29,500 bases of DNA, from assembly GCA_963609975.1 (NCBI GenBank), contig CAVDMD010000012.1, positions 1-29,500 on the forward strand, given 5' to 3'. The notes below the pieces were generated by a model. That model ran no database searches. It was not told the origin of the DNA and saw nothing but the letters and a program-made list of their open reading frames with translations. A program made the translations under genes and the position numbers. This document shows, piece by piece, positions 1 through 7,298 of this stretch; within the stretch, counting starts at the first letter, position 1, and each line of letters opens with the position of its first letter. The stretch comes from UMGS973 sp963609975 (GTDB taxonomy: Bacteria; Bacillota; Clostridia; Peptostreptococcales; Anaerovoracaceae).

Positions 1-513
1 CATATATTCTTCCGCCAGCACCATACTGCCTGTTTCTCTTGTTTTGTTCATATCTATTATGCGCTGGTTTCTGCTGCCTCGAAACCTCAGTGTCAGATCT
101 CTCTGCTCTGCCATATATCTGCCGTCTATAAGCAGGTCCGTAACTTCAAGCAGCCTGTCTGTGTTTTCATCATTCATAGCTGTAAGCTCCTCGTAGGTAT
201 AGCCCGTAAAAGTCACTATCGAAAGGCCTCTCTGTCTGATTTCTGCCCCCAGAAACGCAAACTCCTCAGCCTGACAGAACGGCTCTCCGCCGCTGAATGT
301 AACACCTTTGAGCAGCGGGTTTCTGTCTGTTTCCTCAAGAATTTTATCTACAGCACAGTCATAACCGCCGCCAAAATCATGCGACTGGGGGTTATGGCAG
401 CCGGGGCAGTTGTGAGGACAGCCCTGCCCGAATATCACAAATCTGATTCCCGGTCCGTCAACTATCGATTCTCTGATGATTCCCGCTATGCGCAAGGTAG
501 TAATTTCTCTCAT
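1..513 (-). CDS. nrdG: Anaerobic ribonucleotide reductase activating protein, C-terminus cut by window edge
   Basis: Radical-SAM activase that installs the glycyl radical on NrdD, using S-adenosylmethionine and a [4Fe-4S] cluster. The cluster motif is visible as GCPHNCPGC (C32, C36, C39), and the GVTFSGGEP segment typical of activases follows. 171 codons are present with no stop before position 1, so only the C-terminus is missing. I chose ATG at 513 because a weak AGG lies 7 nt upstream. An in-frame ATG at 528 would add five residues but has no ribosome binding site. It follows nrdD by about 20 nt on the same strand, the usual nrdDG order, so the two are very probably co-transcribed and the proteins partner with each other. 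Confidence 0.93.
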   Translation of the reverse strand, partial: MREITTLRIAGIIRESIVDGPGIRFVIFGQGCPHNCPGCHNPQSHDFGGGYDCAVDKILEETDRNPLLKGVTFSGGEPFCQAEEFAFLGAEIRQRGLSIVTFTGYTYEELTAMNDENTDRLLEVTDLLIDGRYMAEQRDLTLRFRGSRNQRIIDMNKTRETGSMVLAEEYM

Positions 514-532
514 AATATCGCCTGCCATGTGT

Positions 533-2854
533 CTATAAATGCTTGACTCTGTCTCTTTCCTCTGCGGTCTTGGCATCGTTCCACATATCCATAGTGCCTA
601 CAAGATAACCTGTGATTCTTCTGATTCTTTCAAATCCCACACCGTCATCCTCCTCCTTGCGTCCGCAGCAAGGACATTCATTGTCTATGACTCCCGTATA
701 TCCGCATACAGGGTCTCTGTCTACAGGGTGGTTGATTGAGCCATAGCCCACGCCGTTTTCTTTCATGCACCTTACAACCTGCTCAAACGCATCGAGGTTC
801 TTGCAAGGGTCACCGTCAAGCTCTATGTATGATATATGTCCCGCATTTGTAAGCTCATGATACGGTCCTTCTATTTTTATCTTGTCAAAGGCGTTGATAT
901 TGTAATATACAGGCACATGGAAGCTGTTGGTGTAGTATTCCCTGTCTGTCACTCCCGGTATGCTGCCGTATTTTTGTCTGTCAATCCTTACAAATCTGCC
1001 GGACAGTCCCTCTGCAGGAGTTGCCAGAAGTGTCCAGTTAAGACCTGTTTCTCTTGATTTTTCGTCCATGCGCTTTCTCATGTAGCCTATTATCTGAAGT
1101 CCCATTTTCTGAGCCTCAGCCGACTCGCCGTGATGACTTCCCATAAGCGCTTTGAGACACTCCGCAAGTCCGATGAAGCCCATGCTCAAAGTTCCGTGCT
1201 TGATAATCTCCGCAATGGAATCGTCAGGCCCGAGCTTGTCCGAATCTATCCATACGCCCTGCCCCATAAGGAACGGGAAATTCCTGACCTTTTTGGAGCT
1301 CTGAATCTTGAATCTCTCATAAAGCTGATCTATGACAAGGTCTATTTTCTGATCCAGAAGCTCAAAGAACAGATCCGTATCTCCCTTGGCTTTGATTGCA
1401 AGTCTCGGCAGGTTTACCGATGTAAAGCTGAGGTTGCCTCTGCCTGTCACTATTTCTCTTGACGGATCGTACACATTGCCTATAACTCTGGTCCTGCAGC
1501 CCATATATGCACATTCCGTATTGTAGTCGCCCTCTTTGTAGTATTTGAGATTGTAAGGTGCGTCAAGGAACGAGAAGTTAGGGAAAAGTCTCTTGGCCGA
1601 GGTTTCGCACGAAAGCTTGAAAAGATCGTAGTTGGGATCCTCCGGATTATAGCTTACGCCTTCTTTTACCTTAAAAATCTGTATAGGGAATATCGGTGTT
1701 TCACCGTTGCCAAGTCCCGCCTGTGTTGCAAGCAGTATTGACTTCATCACAAGTCTGCCCTCAGGCGATGTGTCCGTGCCGTAGTTGATGGAACTGAACG
1801 GTACCTGTGCGCCTGCTCTTGAGTGCATTGTGTTGAGGTTGTGGATAAGAGCCTCCATGGACTGATAGGTTCTTTTTTCGATTTCCTCGTCTGTGAACTT
1901 AATCGCTTTTTGCTGGATTTTGGCAATATCATCCTCAGGTATGTATTCTTTGAGCTTCTCTGTTTCAAGCTCAAGATAATTGTTGTCCCATGCCATGCAA
2001 GGGCATACTCCGTACTGCTCCTCTATGTCAGTCCCTATCTGCTTTGTCAGTCCGTCATTGTCATCTATGTCATACCTGAAGTCAAGTATCTCGGCAAGGT
2101 TTTTCCAGTATGCGCGCTTGTATGTTTTTCTTACGCCTACAGCAAGAGCATAATCGAAGTTCGGAACCGACTGTCCGCCGTGCTGGTCGTTCTGATTTGA
2201 CTGTATCGCAATGCACGCAAGAGCTGCGTAGCTTTCTATGCTCTGCGGCTCTCTGAGATGTCCGTGACCTGTGCTGAAGCCGTCTTTGAGCAGCTTGACC
2301 AGATCTATCTGACAGCAGGTCATTGTAAGGGTAAGGAAGTCCATATCGTGTATGTGAATGTCTCCCTCCTCGTGTGCTCTGCAGTGAGAAGGCTTGAGTA
2401 TGCACATCTTGTAGTACTCCTTGGAGCCCTCCGAGCCGAATTTGAGCATTGTGCCCATTGCTGTGTCGCCGTCTATGTTGGCATTCTCTCTCTTGATATC
2501 GTTGTCCTTTGCGTCCTGAAATGTGAGATCGTCATATATGTGCATAAGGCGCGTGTTCATATCTCTCATTCTGGTGCGCTCTGCTCTGTAAAGTATGTAT
2601 TCCTTGGCTGTCCGTGCATGACCGTTCTCGATCATAACCTTTTCGACTGCGTCCTGTATTTCCTCAACTGTAGGTACTCCGTCTGCATATTTATCACAAA
2701 GATATGCCTCAACCTCAATGGCAAGCTCCTCTGCCATATCTCTGTCTCTGCCGCCTAAAACCTGTGCTGCCTTGAATATTGCATCTGCTATTTTGTTCCT
2801 GTCAAAATCCGCTATTCTGCCGTCTCTTTTTCTGATCTTTGTAATAGTATTCAT
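533..2854 (-). CDS. nrdD: Anaerobic (class III) ribonucleoside-triphosphate reductase
   Basis: Reduces ribonucleoside triphosphates to deoxyribonucleotides under anoxia by glycyl-radical chemistry. The N-terminus (about residues 1-95, beginning MNTITKIRKRDGRIADFD) is an ATP-cone allosteric domain. The catalytic barrel contains the YMGCRTRV loop with the likely active-site cysteine. Near the end lies a cysteine zinc site (VCGYTG then CPCCG), and the radical glycine is in RRITGYLVG (about G749 of 773), 24 residues from the C-terminus. The start at 2854 is set by GGAGGTA 6-7 nt upstream; an upstream in-frame extension to 2899 lacks a binding site and would run into the NrdR-like box. Likely repressed by NrdR. 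Confidence 0.96.
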   Translation of the reverse strand: MNTITKIRKRDGRIADFDRNKIADAIFKAAQVLGGRDRDMAEELAIEVEAYLCDKYADGVPTVEEIQDAVEKVMIENGHARTAKEYILYRAERTRMRDMNTRLMHIYDDLTFQDAKDNDIKRENANIDGDTAMGTMLKFGSEGSKEYYKMCILKPSHCRAHEEGDIHIHDMDFLTLTMTCCQIDLVKLLKDGFSTGHGHLREPQSIESYAALACIAIQSNQNDQHGGQSVPNFDYALAVGVRKTYKRAYWKNLAEILDFRYDIDDNDGLTKQIGTDIEEQYGVCPCMAWDNNYLELETEKLKEYIPEDDIAKIQQKAIKFTDEEIEKRTYQSMEALIHNLNTMHSRAGAQVPFSSINYGTDTSPEGRLVMKSILLATQAGLGNGETPIFPIQIFKVKEGVSYNPEDPNYDLFKLSCETSAKRLFPNFSFLDAPYNLKYYKEGDYNTECAYMGCRTRVIGNVYDPSREIVTGRGNLSFTSVNLPRLAIKAKGDTDLFFELLDQKIDLVIDQLYERFKIQSSKKVRNFPFLMGQGVWIDSDKLGPDDSIAEIIKHGTLSMGFIGLAECLKALMGSHHGESAEAQKMGLQIIGYMRKRMDEKSRETGLNWTLLATPAEGLSGRFVRIDRQKYGSIPGVTDREYYTNSFHVPVYYNINAFDKIKIEGPYHELTNAGHISYIELDGDPCKNLDAFEQVVRCMKENGVGYGSINHPVDRDPVCGYTGVIDNECPCCGRKEEDDGVGFERIRRITGYLVGTMDMWNDAKTAEERDRVKHL

Positions 2855-2896
2855 AATATATACCTCCAAATATTGCCTGTATTGTTTTTTACAAAC

Positions 2897-2910
2897 CACA
2901 ATATCTTGTG
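2897..2910 (-). promoter_or_regulatory. NrdR-like operator
   Basis: The 14-mer CACAATATCTTGTG is a 5-bp inverted repeat (CACAA/TTGTG) around a 4-bp core. It resembles the NrdR box, the operator of the ATP-cone repressor of ribonucleotide reductase genes. It lies just downstream of the -10 of the nrdD promoter, where bound repressor would block initiation. A second partial element, ACAACTTGT (2941-2949), overlaps the -35, about four helical turns away, but its core is shorter than a standard NrdR box. nrdR itself is not in the window. Confidence 0.55.
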
Positions 2911-2923
2911 TTTAACAAATACT

Positions 2924-2952
2924 ATTAAAGTAAAAAAAGCACAACTTGTCAA
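2924..2952 (-). promoter_or_regulatory. Sigma-A promoter of nrdDG
   Basis: On the minus strand a perfect -35 TTGACA (2947-2952) is followed by a 17-bp spacer and a -10 TTTAAT (2924-2929, 5 of 6 matches). The nrdD start lies about 70 bp further on, with the NrdR-like palindrome in between. Confidence 0.75.
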
Positions 2953-3030
2953 TCCTTTTTTTGATATTATTTATATTAAAATTTCACGAAAGCTCATCTG
3001 CGGTTTGTGAAAACGCCATAATTTCAACGA

Positions 3031-3059
3031 ATAAAGAAAAAGACCGGTAAAATCCGGCC
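3031..3059 (-). terminator. Intrinsic terminator of the GNAT gene
   Basis: Read on the minus strand, GGCCGG ATTTTA CCGGTC forms a 6-bp stem (one G-U pair) followed by TTTTTCTTTAT. It lies 12 bp after the acetyltransferase stop codon and separates that gene from the nrdDG promoter. Confidence 0.75.
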
Positions 3060-3070
3060 GATTAAAAAAA

Positions 3071-3607
3071 TTAAATGTCTCTGTTTTCAAAAAATTCTGC
3101 TCTGAGAAGCGACATGAGCTGCAGATCATAATACCTGCCGTTTTTTTTGCAGCCACTTCTGGCAACCCCTTCTTTTTGGAATTTCTGTTTGCGAAACAGG
3201 CGGTCTGCCGTATCATTGTCCCTGATAAAGTCAACGGTGACTCTCTCCATATGGAGATTAATGAAAGCGTATTCAAGAAACGCGCTCAGCGCCTCTATGC
3301 CGTAGCCTCTGCCTCTGTCAGCCTCGCCTGCGATATATATTCTGGTGATGTCAAGAGAGTCCTCCTCTCTGTTTATGCCGGTTACAAGAATCCTGCCAAC
3401 AGGTGTGTTGCCGGCCTTGGTCACTATCGTAAACTGCATCACCGTACTGTCCTCATCATCAAGAATAAATCTCCTGACAACATCTCCGTAGCCCTGCCGG
3501 TCGCTTATATTAAAATATCTGGTCACTTCGGGATCTGCCTCCCACTGTGCAAAATAACGGCAATCCTCAAAAACAGATTCTCTGATAATTAAATTTCTTG
3601 ATTCCAT
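3071..3607 (-). CDS. GNAT-family N-acetyltransferase (RimJ/RimL-like)
   Basis: Predicted acetyl-CoA-dependent N-acetyltransferase of 178 residues, the usual size for the RimJ/RimL-type GNAT group. The sequence opens with the family signature NLIIRESVFEDCRYFAQWEADPEV, has the central strand DITRIYIAGE, and carries the acetyl-CoA pyrophosphate loop as RGRGYGIEAL. The later segment DNDTADRLFRKQKFQKEG matches the helix and 'N..A...Y.K.GF' region of the fold, with F replacing the more usual Y. The acceptor substrate cannot be told from sequence. ATG at 3607 is preceded by AGGGGTAAATTTTA. It is a single-gene unit with its own terminator and is divergent from the lipoprotein gene. Confidence 0.88.
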   Translation of the reverse strand: MESRNLIIRESVFEDCRYFAQWEADPEVTRYFNISDRQGYGDVVRRFILDDEDSTVMQFTIVTKAGNTPVGRILVTGINREEDSLDITRIYIAGEADRGRGYGIEALSAFLEYAFINLHMERVTVDFIRDNDTADRLFRKQKFQKEGVARSGCKKNGRYYDLQLMSLLRAEFFENRDI

Positions 3608-3709
3608 TAAAATTTACCCCTATTTCATTAAATGTCTGTAAAAATCCGCAAATCTATGATATTATTATAAAGCATTTTAGTTGATAAATAAACAATAAGG
3701 GGTAAATTT
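3608..3709. promoter_or_regulatory. Divergent promoter region with 12-bp inverted repeat
   Basis: This 102-bp gap serves two divergent genes. The minus strand has -10 TATAAT (3664-3669) with a weak -35 TTTATT 17 bp upstream; the plus strand has an overlapping TATTAT (3660-3665) with a poor -35. The 12-mer aaatttacccct (3610-3621) is perfectly repeated in inverted orientation as aggggtaaattt (3698-3709), so each gene begins with the same AGGGG ribosome-binding leader. The plus-strand copy touches its ATG directly. Confidence 0.5.
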
Positions 3710-5128
3710 ATGAGCAAAAATTTCAAAAAAATCATTTCGGTGCTGCTTGTATTGTCCCTGCTGATAATATGCGGCTGCGCCAAAGAACAGGAGGAGCCCA
3801 ATGTGCCTACCACAGACGAGCTTATCGCATCACAGTACAATGATCTAATCACCGATACGGGAAGCAGTACAGATACGGCCGGGATTATAGAATACGTCAG
3901 AAATTGGGCAGAGGATAATGATATTGCCTGCGAAACTGCCTCAAACGGCAGCCTTGTTATGAAATTCAACGCTTCCAAAGACTGCAGCGAATATCCGTCA
4001 ACAGCACTGCACTGCAGCATAAGCGGTACAGACAATGAAAACGAAATGCAGTATCTTGCTGCTATGATGTACGCCATAACTCATCTTGACAAGCATGGTG
4101 AGCTTTGCGCAATAGTATCGCCTGCAGATACCGCTGCCGATATCGACAAAAAATATATCAGAACCGACAATTTCATAAACCTTGAATACAGCGAAGATGA
4201 ACTGTCACTTCTCACTTCATGTGCGGCCTCATCAAAATACAGACTTTCACACAGGATAAGCTACACATCACCGAGATACGACACAGCCTACAGGATTACA
4301 ATTAAAAATCTCAACGGCGGCGTGGTTTCAGACCTCGAAGAAGGTCATCCCAATCCGCTGCTTAACATAAACAGTATTCTTGCAAACTTTAAGACAAACG
4401 GCCTGCTTTACGATCTGGCCGAATTCAGCGGCGGTGTCTCCTCCGACAGATACGGCACAGAAGCCTCTGCCGTTGTGGTAATATCCCAGTCAGATGCCGA
4501 AAGCTTCGAAAAGCGTCTTGACAAGGCTATAGCAAAGTTTGATAAAAAATGGGGAGACCTTGAGGACAGCTATGAATTCTCATATGAACAGACAGATATG
4601 CCGTCATCGGTTATGACTCCCGGCAGCGCCAGCGATATAGTGAGCCTGTTTTATACCATGATAAGCGGCGTCTATCTCACAGATGAAAACACAAATGAAA
4701 CCGTTGCCTACACAAATATAGGCAGGCTGTCTGTCAAAAACGGCACAGCTGTCTTAAGAATAAAAGCTGCCAGCAAATCCTATACTACTCTTGACGAAAT
4801 GGATGATGCCGTAAAAACCATAGCCGAAATATCCAATTTCAGCTATCAGAAAACATCTTCATCGGTGCTGTGGAAAGAATACGACAATCGCGGGCTTCTG
4901 GGATCGTTTCAGTTTGCTGCAGATGAAATAACAGGAAATCAGATAGCAGAAACAGACACCTTTGAAACGCATCTGTGCGGAGTGTTAAAAAACAGAAACA
5001 GCAGCCTTTCTCTGCTGTCATTCAGTCTTAACTACAACTGCTGGGATGATGCCGCAGATATAATAACAGAGTTTCTTGAGGATATAACCGCGGCAGATAT
5101 TGTTTCGCAGTATTTCGGAGCCAGATAG
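3710..5128 (+). CDS. Lipoprotein resembling a catalytically dead PepD (M20) dipeptidase
   Basis: 472-residue predicted lipoprotein: basic N-terminus, hydrophobic stretch 8-20, lipobox ICGC with the lipidated cysteine at C23. From about residue 55 it follows the layout of aminoacyl-histidine dipeptidase PepD: IIEYVRNWAEDNDIACE matches the N-terminal helix, and YRITIKNLNGG (194-204) matches the start of the lid domain. The metal and catalytic positions are gone: HxD reads HCS (101-103), the LGADNG loop is missing, EEAG reads DTAA (140-143), INTDSEE reads INLEYSE (156-162), and GGHSG reads GGVVS (203-207). I infer a surface-anchored, non-enzymatic, perhaps binding, protein. It is a single gene bounded by a divergent promoter and a terminator. 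The PepD relationship rests on motif order, not on an alignment. Confidence 0.7.
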   Translation: MSKNFKKIISVLLVLSLLIICGCAKEQEEPNVPTTDELIASQYNDLITDTGSSTDTAGIIEYVRNWAEDNDIACETASNGSLVMKFNASKDCSEYPSTALHCSISGTDNENEMQYLAAMMYAITHLDKHGELCAIVSPADTAADIDKKYIRTDNFINLEYSEDELSLLTSCAASSKYRLSHRISYTSPRYDTAYRITIKNLNGGVVSDLEEGHPNPLLNINSILANFKTNGLLYDLAEFSGGVSSDRYGTEASAVVVISQSDAESFEKRLDKAIAKFDKKWGDLEDSYEFSYEQTDMPSSVMTPGSASDIVSLFYTMISGVYLTDENTNETVAYTNIGRLSVKNGTAVLRIKAASKSYTTLDEMDDAVKTIAEISNFSYQKTSSSVLWKEYDNRGLLGSFQFAADEITGNQIAETDTFETHLCGVLKNRNSSLSLLSFSLNYNCWDDAADIITEFLEDITAADIVSQYFGAR

Positions 5129-5136
5129 CACATCAG

Positions 5137-5175
5137 AAAAAAGAACGTACATGAGATTTCTTTACGTTCTTTTTT
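5137..5175. terminator. Bidirectional intrinsic terminator
   Basis: A perfect 13-bp stem, AAAAAAGAACGTA (5137-5149) with TACGTTCTTTTTT (5163-5175), closes a 13-nt loop and has A/T tracts on both sides. It sits between the converging lipoprotein and permease-hydrolase genes and should stop transcription in both directions. Confidence 0.85.
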
Positions 5176-5182
5176 GATGCGG

Positions 5183-6976
5183 TTATGAATTTTTAAGCAC
5201 CCTTATTATATTGACGGCATTAACCATAAATGCCTCCTCAGGCTGCACACTTCTTCTTGCCTCGCTCCAGAAATTTTCTTTGTATCTTTGCAGCACTTCT
5301 TCGTCCGAAAGCCCCTCGCTGTACATACTTTTGACAAACTCACGCTCTTTTGCGGCATTTTCGATAAAGCTGTCAAAGTATGTTTTGTTAAAAAATTCGG
5401 GGATGATTCCAAAATGCGGAGTTATTATTCTTCTTGCTCCGTATGCCCTGCATTTACGGGCGCTCTCAATACAGTCATCATAGCTTTTGAGTATTGCGCT
5501 GCACACAGTCTGATCCTCGTCTATGACGCCTGTGCTCTCACAGGCAAACATAAGGCTCATGGGCTCTAAAATATAGCACAGGCAGCAGTCTGTGTGACCT
5601 TTGGCCTCAAGCACATATATATACTGCTCTCCGAGGGATACCCTGTCCCCTTCCGAAACTACAGTATCAACGGCAAGACCGTCAACAGGTATTTCCTCTC
5701 TGCTTCTGCTGTATGTATGCTGCGCTTCCGTGCCAAGTCTTCTGATAGTCTGCACTGCTCCTTCTCTCTCAAATACAGTCTTTGCCTTGCGGCTTCCGAC
5801 AACCCTGACATCAGGCCACTCCCGCCTTATATAAGGCAGTGCGCCTATATGATCATAGTGGGTGTGAGTTATGAATACATAGTCAAGACTGCGTTCTCCA
5901 AGATACCGTCTGGTATTCCGAATCATCTCCTGTCCGCAGTATGCCATACCGCAGTCAATCATGGCTGTTTTTTCGCAGCAGGTAATCAGTATGGCCTCTC
6001 CGCCAAAGCCTGCTGTGACTCTGTGAATCCCCTCAGGAAAATCAAACCTGTTATATCCCTTGAAGTTGCTGAAAAAATCATCATTTTCAGGCGTTGTTCT
6101 GTCTTTTTTAATTTCTCCCATAGTAAAGAATACCAGTCCTATCCATATAATTATAAACGATATGAGCTGAACCATATCAAAAGGCTCGTTCATTACAAAA
6201 ATACCGATAACAAGCGCTATAGACGGCGACAGATACTGGGTTATGCCGAGGGTGGTAAGCGGCACTCTCTGTGCGCTTACTCCAAACAGCCCCAGCGGAA
6301 CTGCCGTAAGCACGCCGCAGAAAAGCAGCAGCACATACCGGTAGGGCGCTCCCGTATCAAGCGCTCCCCTGCCCGACACCTCAAGATATATTATTACGGC
6401 CAGCGCTGCCGGCATCAGAAATACTGTTTCGTAAAACAAAGAGATAAGCGGCGGCAGACCGTTTGTTTTTTTGATTGCCGCATAGGTTGCAAACGAAAGC
6501 GCAAGTCCGAGGGCAATAAACGGAATCTGCATGAAGTGAACAAGTATGACCGCAAGCCCCGTTCCGGCAAGTATAATAGAGATGAGCTTGTATTTTTCGA
6601 GTTTTTCTTTGAAAAACACAATGCCGAACACGCATACCATCAGCGGCTCTATGTAATAGCCTATACAGGTCTGTATTACAAAATCGGCATTTACGGCCCA
6701 TATATACAGGCTCCAGTTAAATGTAATAAGAAGCCCTGCGGCTATGTTTCTGAGTACAAGCCTTTTGTCCCTCCATGGCCTCAGCACCTCTTTAATACCG
6801 TATATCTTCGCAGAAGCCGCAAAGCATACAAGCCCTACAAGAAATATCCTGTAAAATATGATAACATCCGAGCCTATGGGTCTCAAAGCCTGCCAGTACA
6901 GCGGCAGCACTCCCCACAGGACTGAGCAGAATATCGCAGCCCGCATACCTTTGGTGTATTCTTTTTTGTCTGTCAT
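5183..6976 (-). CDS. Fusion of RarD/EamA-type permease and metallo-beta-lactamase-fold hydrolase
   Basis: One uninterrupted 597-codon frame. Residues about 1-295 are a ten-helix EamA/DMT transporter of the RarD type (opening GMRAAIFCSVLWGVLPLYW; LGITQYLSPSIALVIGIFVMNEPF late in the domain). After a short hydrophilic linker (KKDRTTPENDD), residues about 310-597 form a metallo-beta-lactamase fold: HTHYDH (H371, H373, D375, H376) and the later GHTDCC and TPHFG segments supply the metal ligands. RarD proteins normally end near residue 300 and the hydrolases are normally separate. No internal start codon with a binding site is seen at the junction. ATG at 6976 has GAGGT six nt upstream; a TTG-started extension to 6991 is less likely. 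Substrates of both halves are unknown. Confidence 0.88.
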   Translation of the reverse strand: MTDKKEYTKGMRAAIFCSVLWGVLPLYWQALRPIGSDVIIFYRIFLVGLVCFAASAKIYGIKEVLRPWRDKRLVLRNIAAGLLITFNWSLYIWAVNADFVIQTCIGYYIEPLMVCVFGIVFFKEKLEKYKLISIILAGTGLAVILVHFMQIPFIALGLALSFATYAAIKKTNGLPPLISLFYETVFLMPAALAVIIYLEVSGRGALDTGAPYRYVLLLFCGVLTAVPLGLFGVSAQRVPLTTLGITQYLSPSIALVIGIFVMNEPFDMVQLISFIIIWIGLVFFTMGEIKKDRTTPENDDFFSNFKGYNRFDFPEGIHRVTAGFGGEAILITCCEKTAMIDCGMAYCGQEMIRNTRRYLGERSLDYVFITHTHYDHIGALPYIRREWPDVRVVGSRKAKTVFEREGAVQTIRRLGTEAQHTYSRSREEIPVDGLAVDTVVSEGDRVSLGEQYIYVLEAKGHTDCCLCYILEPMSLMFACESTGVIDEDQTVCSAILKSYDDCIESARKCRAYGARRIITPHFGIIPEFFNKTYFDSFIENAAKEREFVKSMYSEGLSDEEVLQRYKENFWSEARRSVQPEEAFMVNAVNIIRVLKNS

Positions 6977-7028
6977 AACTACCTCGTCCAAACTTAAACT
7001 AACTGAATAATACTATCACCAAATACTG

Positions 7029-7052
7029 AAAAAAGCAAGCCTCAGCCTGCTT
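7029..7052 (-). terminator. Terminator after the cysteine-rich microprotein
   Basis: On the minus strand AAGCAGGC TGAG GCTTGCTT forms an 8-bp stem (one G-U pair) with a tetraloop and a run of T residues, starting one base after the stop codon of the upstream small gene. Confidence 0.75.
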
Positions 7053-7053
7053 T

Positions 7054-7242
7054 CTAAAACAATCCTCCGAGAATTCCTCCCCTGCCGCTGTTGCAGCTGC
7101 AGAGAAGATATATAATTATAAGTATCCAGAGTATATTAAGCCCGCCGCCGTCATCACAGCAGCATTTCTCACAGCATTTATCCCTGCATCTGTCAAAGCA
7201 TTCTTTTTCGCAGCATTCTCGTCTGTCTCTTTCATCACCCAT
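7054..7242 (-). CDS. Cysteine-rich single-pass membrane microprotein
   Basis: 62 residues, family not recognised. The N-terminal half is charged and packed with cysteines (ECCEKEC, DKCCEKCCCDD), followed by a glycine hinge, one hydrophobic helix (LNILWILIIIYLLC, about residues 35-48) and a Gly/Arg tail. Eleven of 62 residues are cysteine. It is a convincing gene despite its size: GGGAGG stands 7 nt before the ATG, a terminator follows the stop at once, and a sigma-K-like promoter lies just upstream. Cysteine-rich small proteins are common in spore coats, so a mother-cell spore role is possible, but that is inference; metal binding at the membrane is an alternative. Confidence 0.75.
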   Translation of the reverse strand: MGDERDRRECCEKECFDRCRDKCCEKCCCDDGGGLNILWILIIIYLLCSCNSGRGGILGGLF

Positions 7243-7269
7243 AAAAAAACCTCCCTGTTTATTCTAAGA

Positions 7270-7296
7270 TATAATATGCAGGGAATTGTAATGCGT
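7270..7296 (-). promoter_or_regulatory. Sigma-K-like promoter of the microprotein gene
   Basis: On the minus strand AC (7295-7296), a 16-bp spacer and CATATTATA (7270-7278) fit the late mother-cell sigma-K pattern (AC, 16-17 bp, CATAnnnTA). No good sigma-A -35 is found at the right distance from this -10. The gap between the two genes here is only 56 bp, so the promoter could also be dispensable if the two are co-transcribed. Confidence 0.45.
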
Positions 7297-7298
7297 GA

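Noticed and set aside
2258..2758. Plus-strand open frame of 166 codons
   Set aside because: Antisense shadow of nrdD, no motif and no start signal.
533..2854. Zinc site of NrdD looked short of one cysteine (DPVC instead of CxxC)
   Set aside because: The RDPVCGYTG form is, as far as I recall, common in Firmicute NrdD proteins and the CPCC part supplies extra cysteines, so I do not call it a defect.
6060..6110. Frameshift or stop loss at the permease/hydrolase junction
   Set aside because: The frame is continuous, the linker reads as normal coding sequence, and there is no out-of-frame start or remnant of a separate gene; the fusion is taken as real pending read data.
5594..6925. Long plus-strand open frame of 443 codons
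   Set aside because: Lies entirely antisense to the permease-hydrolase gene; Lys/Arg/Tyr-rich, no recognisable domain and no ribosome binding site.
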